NCBI GenBank assembly: GCA_030604325.1
Contig: JAUVWC010000028.1
Span: forward strand, 1 to 9,057
Direction: 5' to 3'
Source: Candidatus Zixiibacteriota bacterium
Lineage (GTDB): Bacteria; Blakebacterota; Blakebacteria; Blakebacterales; Blakebacteraceae
DNA: 9,057 bases
How positions within the stretch are numbered: the stretch's first letter is position 1; the number at the start of each line of letters is the position of its first letter. Shown in pieces: positions 1 through 6,722 of this stretch. Position numbers and translations under genes: made by a program. Under the pieces are notes generated by a model that saw only the letters and a program-made list of their open reading frames with translations, ran no database searches and was not told where the DNA came from.

Positions 1-1
1 A

Positions 2-1264
2 GAAGCCGTTCGTGCCCGCGAGCTGGGACTCGATCTCATCGTGACAGATCACCATACCCCCGGTCCAGAAATCCCGGAGGCAATAGCCGTCATCAATCCG
101 AGGCAGGCGGGCTGTTCATATCCTTTCAAAGATCTGTGTGGCGTCGGTCTGGCCTACAAGCTGGCCTGCGCTCTCGAACTGCCTGATCCCGAACCCGCTC
201 TGCTGGAGTATCTCGACCTGGTGGCTCTGGGAACTACCGCAGATGTAGTGCCGTTGCTCGATGAGAATCGTGTGTTCGTCAAATATGGTCTGCCCCAGTT
301 AGGACGCTCGCGGTGGCCGGGGCTGGAGGCCTTGATCGATCGTGTGGGGTTGCAGCGGGAGAGAATAACGGCCAACCAGGCCGTATTCACGCTTGCGCCT
401 CGTATCAACGCCGCCGGTCGCATGGCCGATGCCCGTGATGCCCTGGCCCTGCTTCTGACAGATGATCCCTTTGAGGCGGCGGAGCTGGCCAAGAGGTTGG
501 ATGAGCAGAATGCACTCCGCCGGAAAGTGGACCAGTCCACGCTGAAACTAGCCCAGGAGATGATCGATTCTCAGGGAGGAATAGAGGGACGACACGCACT
601 GGTGCTTTGCGCCGAGGACTGGCACCCGGGTGTCATAGGTATCGTTGCCAGCCGGTTGGCGGAAATCTACAACCTGCCGACCGTACTCGTAGCCATGGAG
701 GGGGATGAGGGGAGGGGAAGCGCGCGCAGTGTTGAGGGGTTTGATCTCTACGATGCATTGGCGCAGTGTGCCAAACATCTGGAGGAATTTGGTGGTCACG
801 CCCATGCCGCAGGCTTGAGCCTGGCTCGCTGTAAAATAGCCGCGTTTACTGAAGCCTTAGAGCAGGTCGTACGCAATAAATTGAAGGAGAGAGACTTACA
901 CCCAACACTTCAAGTAGATTATGAAGTTCAACTTGACAACCTGACTGATGATCTGCTAAACGGCCTCAAACGTCTGGAACCCTTCGGAGCCAATAACCAA
1001 CAGCCGGTTTTACTGCTGCGTGGTGCAGCTTTAGGAGGTCCTCCACGCCGGGTGGGACCCGATAGATCACATCTGAAGTTTTCAGTTCGGTGTAGTCAAA
1101 ATCGTCCACTGGATGCTATCGGGTTCGGTATGGGTGAAAGAACATCTGAACTGGCCAGCGGCCGTGTGGATGTCGTCTTTGCCTTTGAAGAGAATGAATT
1201 CCGGGGGATACGCCGGTCGCAGCTCAGGCTGAAGGACATTCGCGAGGCGGCCCCTTTATCATGA
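2..1264 (+). CDS. recJ: Single-stranded-DNA-specific exonuclease RecJ, 5'-truncated by window edge
   Basis: RecJ degrades single-stranded DNA 5' to 3' in recombinational repair (RecFOR pathway), base excision and mismatch repair, using Mn2+/Mg2+ in a DHH-phosphoesterase fold. The frame is open from base 2, so the gene begins left of the window; the GTG at 41 is internal (V-T-D-H-H), not a start. Counting visible residues from base 2 (420 in all), the hallmarks are the DHH motif at 16-18, GTTADVVPL at 77-85, RINAAGR at 134-140, WHPGVIGIVASR at 207-218 and the DHHA1-type GGHAHAAG at 264-271. After these comes a C-terminal nucleic-acid-binding (OB-like) part containing LEPFGANNQQP. The stop is TGA at 1262-1264. 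The missing N-terminus should carry the first DHH-family Asp motifs. The part around 830-1010 looks more AT-rich than the metabolic genes downstream. The following gene is 64 nt away with no visible terminator, so separate transcription is likely but not shown. Confidence 0.95.
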   Translation, partial: EAVRARELGLDLIVTDHHTPGPEIPEAIAVINPRQAGCSYPFKDLCGVGLAYKLACALELPDPEPALLEYLDLVALGTTADVVPLLDENRVFVKYGLPQLGRSRWPGLEALIDRVGLQRERITANQAVFTLAPRINAAGRMADARDALALLLTDDPFEAAELAKRLDEQNALRRKVDQSTLKLAQEMIDSQGGIEGRHALVLCAEDWHPGVIGIVASRLAEIYNLPTVLVAMEGDEGRGSARSVEGFDLYDALAQCAKHLEEFGGHAHAAGLSLARCKIAAFTEALEQVVRNKLKERDLHPTLQVDYEVQLDNLTDDLLNGLKRLEPFGANNQQPVLLLRGAALGGPPRRVGPDRSHLKFSVRCSQNRPLDAIGFGMGERTSELASGRVDVVFAFEENEFRGIRRSQLRLKDIREAAPLS

Positions 1265-1328
1265 GAGTGAGAAGAAATAGTATGCTGTTGCCCCCCGGAA
1301 GTACGACAAACCATAGAAGGACCCTGCC

Positions 1329-2471
1329 GTGCTGCTGACAGAAGACGCCCTGATGATACGCGACATGGTACGCGGGTTCGCCGAAAAGGAGATCCGGCCC
1401 CTGGCGGCCGAGATCGACCGGGAAGAACGCTTCCCGCAAGAATCAGTCGACAAGATGGCGGAACTGGGACTTATGGGGATAACCATTCCCGAAGAGGAGG
1501 GTGGCAGCGGGATGGATACACTCTCCTACGCGATCACTGTGGAAGAGATCGCCCGTGTCTGTGGTTCCACCGCCCTCATTCTGGCGGCACACATCTCGCT
1601 GACCTGTCAGCCTATCTATCTCTTCGGCACGCCCGAGCAGAAGAAAAGGTACCTGCCTCCTCTCGCTTCGGGAGAGGTCATCGGGTCATACGGTCTCAGT
1701 GAACCGGATGCCGGATCCGATGCCGGAGCAACCCGCACCACCGCCGTACTTGATGGTAATGAATACGTTATCAACGGTACCAAGATGTGGATCACCAATG
1801 CCCAACAGTCCCATACGATGGTTTTTACCGCCCGCACTGGCGGGATGAAGGAGGGAACCAAGGATATCAGCTCCTTTATCATCGATCCCCGGCAGGAGGG
1901 AGTAACCGTAAATCCCATCAAGGATAAGCTCGGGTGCCGAGGATCCACGACGTGCGAAGTGGTTTTTGAAGACGCCCGCATCCCCAGGGAGAACCTTCTT
2001 GGCGAGACGGGGAAGGGATTCAAGCAGTTCCTCACGATCCTGGACGGTGGCCGTATAAGTATCGGAGCCATGGGGTTGGGCATTGCGCAGGGAGCCTACG
2101 AGGAGGCATTGCGCTACGCACAGCAGCGGCAGCAGTTCGGCAAGCCGATTGCCAGGTTCCAGGCGATAGCCTTCACCCTGGCAGAGATGGCCACGCGTAT
2201 CGAAGCAGCCCGCGAGCTCGTCTATGAAGCGGCCCGCAGGAAGGACACAGGCGAGAACATCATCAAAGCTTCGGCCATGGCCAAGTATTACGCCGGCGAG
2301 ATGGCCCAATGGGTCACCACCAAAGCCATCCAGATCCACGGCGGGTACGGGTACACAAAGGAGTATCCCGTCGAACGGATGTGGCGGGATATGAAGTTGA
2401 CCACCATTGGTGAAGGCACCAGCGAGATTCAGCTCCTGGTCATCTCCCGGGAGATACTCACTGAGCTATGA
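1329..2471 (+). CDS. Acyl-CoA dehydrogenase (FAD-dependent, short/medium-chain type), paralogue 1
   Basis: A cytoplasmic flavoenzyme that oxidises acyl-CoA to trans-2-enoyl-CoA, passing electrons to electron-transfer flavoprotein. The 380 aa length is normal for the family. Visible features are an N-terminal helical domain starting LLTEDALMIRDMVRGFAEKE, the family signature GLSEPDAGSD at 122-131, the FAD/dimer motif QIHGGYGY at 335-342, and the C-terminal IGEGTSEIQ in which Glu362 aligns with the catalytic base of short-chain acyl-CoA dehydrogenases. GTG at 1329 is chosen because GAAGGA lies about 7 nt upstream and the N-terminus then matches the usual family start; ATG at 1353 would trim eight conserved-looking residues. 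It is the first gene of the acyl-CoA cluster and one of two such dehydrogenases here. It has GEGTSE where paralogue 2 has the more classic YEGTSE. Chain-length preference is unknown; an isobutyryl- or 2-methyl-branched-chain role is possible. Confidence 0.95.
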   Translation: MLLTEDALMIRDMVRGFAEKEIRPLAAEIDREERFPQESVDKMAELGLMGITIPEEEGGSGMDTLSYAITVEEIARVCGSTALILAAHISLTCQPIYLFGTPEQKKRYLPPLASGEVIGSYGLSEPDAGSDAGATRTTAVLDGNEYVINGTKMWITNAQQSHTMVFTARTGGMKEGTKDISSFIIDPRQEGVTVNPIKDKLGCRGSTTCEVVFEDARIPRENLLGETGKGFKQFLTILDGGRISIGAMGLGIAQGAYEEALRYAQQRQQFGKPIARFQAIAFTLAEMATRIEAARELVYEAARRKDTGENIIKASAMAKYYAGEMAQWVTTKAIQIHGGYGYTKEYPVERMWRDMKLTTIGEGTSEIQLLVISREILTEL

Positions 2472-2505
2472 GTTAATTAAGACTCACATCGTGCCGCCGA
2501 GGTCT

Positions 2506-2562
2506 ATGAGCGAGGAGGAGAACCCGGAGGTCACAGACATAGAAGGTAAGGAGACAACATGA
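2506..2562 (+). CDS. Possible 18-codon leader peptide ahead of the thiolase gene
   Basis: ATG at 2506 opens a frame encoding [18 protein letters not shown] and stopping at TGA 2560-2562, so its stop overlaps the thiolase ATG (2559) as ATGA. A short GAGG lies at 2499-2502, only 3 nt from the ATG, which is closer than ideal. The frame is also open further upstream, with a GTG at 2491 and no stop back to the end of the preceding gene. An ATGA junction is typical of translational coupling, so the frame could be a real small protein or a coupling leader. The peptide is very acidic and matches no family known to me. In an 87-nt gap such a frame can easily occur by chance. Confidence 0.2.
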   Translation: MSEEENPEVTDIEGKETT

Positions 2563-3755
2563 GCACGACCGCCGGTGAACCCATCATTTCCAGCGCGGTG
2601 CGGATACCTACGGGCAACTTCCAGGGTGCACTGAGTGGGCTGAGTGCCACGCAGCTCGGTTCGATCGCCGTGAAAGCCGCGCTGGAGAGAGCTTCCATTT
2701 CCGGCGACAGAGTGGATGAAGTGATAATGGGCCATGTGGTTCAGGCAGGCGCCGGCCAGGCAACGGCCCGTCAGGCGGCCATTGGCGCGGGCCTGCCAGA
2801 ACAGACTCCGGCCATGGCCATCAACAAGGTATGCGGCTCGGGGCTGAAGGCCGTCATGATTGCCTCCAGCATGATCAAGGCCGGGGATGCGCAGATTCTG
2901 ATCGCTGGCGGTCAGGAGAGCATGAGCAACGTGCCCTACGGGCTGAAAACTGCACGGACCGGCATGCGGATGGGGCATCAGGAAACCACCGATCTGATGA
3001 TCCACGACGGCCTGTGGTGCATATTCAACGACTGCCACATGGGGAACCTGGCCGAGTATACGGCGGAGAAATCGGGGCTCACGCGCGAAGATCTCGATCA
3101 GTATGCATATGAGAGCCAGATGAAGGCGGTCCGGGCGCAGCAGGAGGGCAGGTTCGATGCCGAAATCGTCCCAGTTGAGGTTCCCCAGCGTAAGGGAGAG
3201 CCTGTAGTCGTCTCGCAGGATGAAACGCCGAAGCCCGATACCACGGTGGATGTGCTGGCTAAGTTGCGTCCGGCGTTCCAGAAGGATGGGAAGGTCACCG
3301 CCGGCAACGCCCCGGGTCTGAACGACGGCGCGAGCGCCCTCGTGGTGGCCTCACGTGCCGCTGCCACCGAGCTCGGCGCCCCCATACTGGCCCGCATTAT
3401 GGGCTACGCCCAGGCTGCCGTTCCTCCCAAGGAACTCTTCTATGCACCGGTGGCGGCCGTCCGCAAGCTGCTGGCCCAGCTCGATATGGACATCAATGAT
3501 TTCGACCTCATCGAAGCCAACGAAGCATTCGCCGCCCAGGCGCTGGCAGATGGGAAGGAGCTTGGTTGGGACTGGGAGCGGGTCAACGTCAACGGCGGCG
3601 CTATCGCTCTCGGGCACCCCATCGGCGCCAGCGGTGCCAGGGTGTTGACCACGTTGATCTATGCACTCAGGGACCGGGGTGGAAGCAGAGGAATGGCGAC
3701 CCTCTGCCTCGGCGGCGGTGGTGCGGTGGCACTCGCGGTGGAAATGGAGGATTGA
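2559..3755 (+). CDS. atoB: Acetyl-CoA C-acetyltransferase (thiolase family)
   Basis: A thiolase that cleaves 3-ketoacyl-CoA with CoA (acetoacetyl-CoA to two acetyl-CoA), or runs in reverse as a condensing enzyme. At 398 aa it has the usual length. The full catalytic set is visible: nucleophile Cys92 in NKVCGSG, Asn321 in EANEAFAAQ, His353 in [16 protein letters not shown] and the acid/base Cys383 in [10 protein letters not shown]. These correspond to Cys89, Asn316, His348 and Cys378 of the Zoogloea enzyme. ATG 2559 is supported by AAGGAG at 2548-2553. The methionine-containing [13 protein letters not shown] segment after residue 155 resembles short-chain degradative or biosynthetic thiolases. 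[10 protein letters not shown] near residue 250 has Pro where many homologues have Ser or Ala, which is probably neutral. Neighbours supply the other beta-oxidation steps, favouring a degradative role. Exact chain-length specificity (acetoacetyl versus longer 3-ketoacyl) cannot be read from the sequence. Confidence 0.95.
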   Translation: MSTTAGEPIISSAVRIPTGNFQGALSGLSATQLGSIAVKAALERASISGDRVDEVIMGHVVQAGAGQATARQAAIGAGLPEQTPAMAINKVCGSGLKAVMIASSMIKAGDAQILIAGGQESMSNVPYGLKTARTGMRMGHQETTDLMIHDGLWCIFNDCHMGNLAEYTAEKSGLTREDLDQYAYESQMKAVRAQQEGRFDAEIVPVEVPQRKGEPVVVSQDETPKPDTTVDVLAKLRPAFQKDGKVTAGNAPGLNDGASALVVASRAAATELGAPILARIMGYAQAAVPPKELFYAPVAAVRKLLAQLDMDINDFDLIEANEAFAAQALADGKELGWDWERVNVNGGAIALGHPIGASGARVLTTLIYALRDRGGSRGMATLCLGGGGAVALAVEMED

Positions 3756-3800
3756 ACCGGCACGCGGGTCTCCCACCGGCAATGTGCTCAGCTGGAGGAT

Positions 3801-3838
3801 TAACTCTTAGAGAGAGAACTAATTCTTAGAAAAAGGGA
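3801..3838 (+). repeat. Short imperfect tandem near-repeat upstream of the hydroxyacyl-CoA dehydrogenase
   Basis: TAACTCTTAGA at 3801-3811 recurs as TAATTCTTAGA at 3820-3830, one mismatch in 11 and a 19-nt period, inside an AT- and purine-rich patch just before the GTG at 3847. The second copy runs into the AAAGGGA ribosome site. It may be a small local duplication; no function is evident. Confidence 0.4.
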
Positions 3839-3846
3839 TACAGATT

Positions 3847-4701
3847 GTGGCTATTGAACAATACGCGGTGATCGGCGCCGGGACCATGGGCAACGGCATC
3901 GCCCACATCGCTGCCCTCAGGGGGCGTACGGTGACGATGGTGGATGTCGCCCAGGAGTTTCTCGACCATGCGCTCTCCAGCATCGAGAAGAACATGGCCC
4001 GCCAGGTAAAGAAGGAAGTGATCGACCAGCAGGCGGCGGACGAGGCATTGGCCCGGATCACTCCGACGCTCAACCTGGAGGACGCAGCGGACTCGGACCT
4101 GGTCATCGAGGCGGTTCTGGAGCGGTTCGATACGAAATCGGAGGTCTGGCAGACGCTGGATCAGATAGCGAAGGAGAAGGCGATCCTCGCCACCAACACC
4201 TCCAGCATTAGCGTTACCCGCCTGGCGGCTCTCACCGGTCGGCCGGAGCATTTCATCGGCATGCACTTCTTTAACCCGGTTCCGATGATGTCTCTGGTGG
4301 AAGTCATCCGGGGCCATGACACCGACGAGGCCACGACCAAGGCGGTGATGGCTGAGGCCAGGGAACTGGGCAAGACACCCGTCGAGGTGCACGACTACCC
4401 GGGCTTCGTCAGCAACCGGGTCCTGATGCCGATGATCAATGAGGCCATCTTCGTCCTGATGGAGGGGGTGGCGGACGGGGAGGCGATCGATACCGTCATG
4501 AAGCTGGGCATGGCCCATCCGATGGGGCCGCTCACGCTGGCAGATTTCATCGGCCTCGATATCTGTCTCGACATCATGGAAGTTTTGCACAGGGAGCTGG
4601 GTGATTCGAAGTACCGCCCCTGCCCGCTGCTGCGGAAGATGGTGGCCGCGGGTCACCTGGGTCGCAAGACCGGCATGGGTTTCTACGACTACAGTAAATA
4701 G
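3847..4701 (+). CDS. hbd: 3-hydroxybutyryl-CoA dehydrogenase (NAD-dependent)
   Basis: Oxidises (S)-3-hydroxyacyl-CoA to 3-ketoacyl-CoA, reducing NAD+; it provides the thiolase substrate. At 284 aa it is the stand-alone short form, not the FadB fusion. The N-terminal Rossmann fold has GAGTMG at 10-15 and Asp33 at the end of beta-2, which favours NAD over NADP. The active-site set is Ser119 (NTSS), His140 (GMHFFNPV), Glu152 and Asn190 (GFVSNRVL), each exactly two residues beyond its counterpart in the clostridial enzyme (Ser117, His138, Asn188). The protein ends in the typical [16 protein letters not shown] 3847 is chosen because it places the conserved IGAGTMG right at the start; the Shine-Dalgarno AAAGGGA lies about 8 nt upstream. 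The 91-nt gap before it holds a short near-repeat. The next gene starts 11 nt downstream. A long antisense frame over this gene is a coding shadow. Confidence 0.96.
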   Translation: MAIEQYAVIGAGTMGNGIAHIAALRGRTVTMVDVAQEFLDHALSSIEKNMARQVKKEVIDQQAADEALARITPTLNLEDAADSDLVIEAVLERFDTKSEVWQTLDQIAKEKAILATNTSSISVTRLAALTGRPEHFIGMHFFNPVPMMSLVEVIRGHDTDEATTKAVMAEARELGKTPVEVHDYPGFVSNRVLMPMINEAIFVLMEGVADGEAIDTVMKLGMAHPMGPLTLADFIGLDICLDIMEVLHRELGDSKYRPCPLLRKMVAAGHLGRKTGMGFYDYSK

Positions 4702-4707
4702 GAGGAG
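4701..4707 (+). promoter_or_regulatory. Ribosome binding site for acyl-CoA dehydrogenase 2
   Basis: GGAGGAG is a near-perfect Shine-Dalgarno sequence. It overlaps the last base of the preceding TAG stop and sits 5 nt before the GTG at 4713, which fixes that non-ATG start. Confidence 0.8.
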
Positions 4708-4712
4708 ATACA

Positions 4713-5858
4713 GTGGATTTCAAACCCACCGAGGAACAGGTATTTATCCGTCAGGCAGCAAGGGATTTCGCCGAGAACGAGATTAAGCCGGGTGCGGCTG
4801 AGCGCGACCTGAATGCCGAATTCCCCACAGATATTGTCAGGCAGCTGGGAGAGCTAGGATTTATGGGTATCGCCATCGCGGAAGAGTGGGGAGGGGCGGA
4901 GGCCGATAATCTCTCCTATGTGCTGGCCCTGGAAGAGATCAGCCGGGCCGATGCCGGTGTCGGCGTGATCATGTCGGTCAATAACAGCCTGGTCTGTGAC
5001 CCGCTAGACCACTTCGGCAGCGACCAACAGAAGGAGAAATACCTGAAGAAATTGGCCTCTGGTGAGCAGCTGGGATCTTACGCCCTCACCGAGCCCAGTG
5101 CGGGTACAGATGCCGGGGCGCAGAAAACCACCGCCGTCAGGGACGGGGATGAGTTTGTCTTGAACGGTACAAAGGCCTTCGTCACCAACGGCGATTCGTG
5201 CGACGTGACGATAACCTATGCCAAGACCGATCCCCAGGCTCCGAGCGGGAAGGGGATCAGCGCCTTCCTGGTAGAAAAGGGGGCACAGGGATTCAATGTT
5301 GGCAAGCATGAAGATAAACTGGGTATCCGCTGTTCCGACTGCGTCAGTTACTCGTTCGAGGACTGCCGCGTGCCCGCCGAAAACATGCTCGGCGAGGAGG
5401 GAGAGGGGTTCAAGATAGCCCTCGCTACACTGGATATCGGACGGCTCGGTATCGCCGCCCAGGCCGTGGGGATCGCCCAGGCGTGTCTCGACGAGAGCAT
5501 TTCCTACTCCAAAGAGAGGGAACAGTTCGGCCAGCCGATCTCCCATTTCCAGGCCATCCAGTGGAAGCTGGCCGACATGGCCATGGAGATAGAGGCCGCC
5601 CGGCTTCTGACCTGGCGAGCTGCCTGGATGCGCGACCATGGTATGAGACACACCATGGAGTCGAGCATGGGCAAGCTGTTTGCCAGTGAAATCGCCGTGA
5701 AGGCGGGGCTACAGGCCGTGCAGATACACGGGGGATACGGCTATATCCGCGAATATCCGGTCGAGCGTTTTATGCGCGACGCCAAGATCACCGAGCTCTA
5801 CGAAGGAACGAGCGAGGTGCAGCGTCTGGTGATCGCCCGCAGTCTTCTGGCCGATTGA
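4713..5858 (+). CDS. Acyl-CoA dehydrogenase (short-chain/butyryl-CoA dehydrogenase-like), paralogue 2
   Basis: Second FAD-dependent acyl-CoA dehydrogenase, 381 aa, making trans-2-enoyl-CoA and passing electrons to electron-transfer flavoprotein. It begins DFKPTEEQVFIRQAARDFAE. It carries the signature ALTEPSAGTD at 124-133, QIHGGYGYIREYPVERF from 337, and YEGTSEVQ with catalytic Glu364. SVNNSLVCDPL near residue 88 and the complete YEGTSE motif resemble butyryl-CoA/short-chain dehydrogenases more than paralogue 1 does. The GTG start follows a strong GGAGGAG. It lies 11 nt after the hydroxyacyl-CoA dehydrogenase and 54 nt before the enoyl-CoA hydratase, so the three are probably co-transcribed and catalyse adjacent steps. 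No etfAB genes are adjacent, so the electron acceptor is encoded elsewhere. The paralogues clearly differ in substrate-pocket regions, suggesting different chain length or branching, which is inference. Confidence 0.96.
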   Translation: MDFKPTEEQVFIRQAARDFAENEIKPGAAERDLNAEFPTDIVRQLGELGFMGIAIAEEWGGAEADNLSYVLALEEISRADAGVGVIMSVNNSLVCDPLDHFGSDQQKEKYLKKLASGEQLGSYALTEPSAGTDAGAQKTTAVRDGDEFVLNGTKAFVTNGDSCDVTITYAKTDPQAPSGKGISAFLVEKGAQGFNVGKHEDKLGIRCSDCVSYSFEDCRVPAENMLGEEGEGFKIALATLDIGRLGIAAQAVGIAQACLDESISYSKEREQFGQPISHFQAIQWKLADMAMEIEAARLLTWRAAWMRDHGMRHTMESSMGKLFASEIAVKAGLQAVQIHGGYGYIREYPVERFMRDAKITELYEGTSEVQRLVIARSLLAD

Positions 5859-5912
5859 GGGGAACGAAGATCACACAGACTAGGCTGAAAACAAGCAGCG
5901 AAAGAGACCGAA

Positions 5913-6722
5913 ATGAGTGAGCAGGAGAACAATCTCGAAGGGATACCCGAACCGGAAGTGCTGGTGGAGATCGACGGTCACGTTGCCCAGATAACGATCA
6001 ACCGGCCCGAAGTGCTCAACGCGCTCAGCCGGCAGACACTCGACCTGCTGGAAGAGGCGATCGATGAGCTGACCACCGACGACAACGTCAGGGCGGTGGT
6101 CATTACCGGCGCGGGAGAGAAGGCATTCGTCGCCGGAGCCGACATCGCCGAGATCCAGGAACTGGATAGCGAAAGCGGCAGGCAGTTCTCCGAAAGGGGC
6201 CAGGCGCTGCTCCGGAAGATCGAGATAATGCCCAAAGCTACCATCGCCGCCGTGAACGGATTCGCGCTCGGGGGAGGGTGCGAGCTGGCCATGGCGTGCG
6301 ATATCCGCGTCGCCGCTGAGAATGCCCGCTTCGGCCAGCCGGAGATCAACCTGGGTATCATCCCAGGCTACGGCGGCACGCAGCGGTTCACCCGTCTGAT
6401 GGGCTACGGAAAGGCCGCCGAACTGCTGATGACAGGGAATATGATGAATGCCGCCAAAGCAGCCGAGCTCGGCCTCGTGGAGCGGGTTGTTCCGGAAGGA
6501 TCCGCCGTCAAGGAAGCCACCGACCTGGCTCGGCTCATTGCCGCCAAGGCGCCACTGTCGATTGCGGCCATCAAGCGTGCTATGGATGCCAGCCAGGGTG
6601 ACCACGCCCCGGGCTATGTAGCCGAGGCCGCCGAGTTCGCCGCCATCATGGATACCGAGGACAAGGCCGAAGGAATCCAAGCTTTTATGGAGAAGCGCGC
6701 GGCTACCTGGAAAGGGGAGTAG
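5913..6722 (+). CDS. crt: Enoyl-CoA hydratase (crotonase family)
   Basis: Adds water to trans-2-enoyl-CoA to give (S)-3-hydroxyacyl-CoA. It is 269 aa, slightly longer than the common 260 because of about ten extra acidic N-terminal residues. Both hydratase catalytic glutamates are present: Glu124 in [12 protein letters not shown] and Glu144 in [19 protein letters not shown], equivalent to Glu144 and Glu164 of rat mitochondrial hydratase. Oxyanion-hole positions are in AFVAGADI (Ala76) and Gly121. Having both acids argues for a true hydratase rather than an isomerase or other crotonase-fold enzyme. The ATG at 5913 has only a purine-rich AAAGAGA nearby, a weaker ribosome site than its neighbours have. 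Its stop TAG overlaps the mutase GTG by one base. A 297-codon antisense frame across it is a shadow. Confidence 0.95.
   Translation: MSEQENNLEGIPEPEVLVEIDGHVAQITINRPEVLNALSRQTLDLLEEAIDELTTDDNVRAVVITGAGEKAFVAGADIAEIQELDSESGRQFSERGQALLRKIEIMPKATIAAVNGFALGGGCELAMACDIRVAAENARFGQPEINLGIIPGYGGTQRFTRLMGYGKAAELLMTGNMMNAAKAAELGLVERVVPEGSAVKEATDLARLIAAKAPLSIAAIKRAMDASQGDHAPGYVAEAAEFAAIMDTEDKAEGIQAFMEKRAATWKGE
6711..6719 (+). promoter_or_regulatory. Ribosome binding site for the mutase subunit, inside the hydratase 3' end
   Basis: AAAGGGGAG lies within the last codons of the hydratase gene and ends 2 nt before the TAGTG junction. Its GG core is several bases from the GTG at 6722. Together with the one-base stop/start overlap it supports translational coupling and fixes the GTG start. 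Confidence 0.65.

Noticed and set aside
41..43. GTG at 41 as a recJ start
   Set aside because: It is the Val of the conserved IVTDHH motif, the frame is open upstream, and the family's N-terminal catalytic motifs would be missing.
1265..1328. Promoter for the acyl-CoA cluster between recJ and dehydrogenase 1 (TAGTAT near 1277)
   Set aside because: No acceptable -35 element at 16-18 nt spacing; a promoter is plausible here but the sequence does not show one.
1686..2339. 217-codon antisense frame over dehydrogenase 1, and a similar one (5004-5651) at the matching place in dehydrogenase 2
   Set aside because: Both lie at equivalent positions because the paralogues share codon patterns. The antisense similarity is inherited from the sense strand and is not evidence of a conserved antisense gene.
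3757..3779. Possible terminator hairpin after the thiolase (CCGG...GGGTCTCCC...CCGG)
   Set aside because: The stem is only 3-4 base pairs on each side of an asymmetric internal loop, and no T-run follows.
3826..4656. 276-codon antisense reading frame over the hydroxyacyl-CoA dehydrogenase
   Set aside because: It mirrors the + strand gene almost end to end, has an unusual His/Arg-rich composition and no known motif; an artefact of codon bias.
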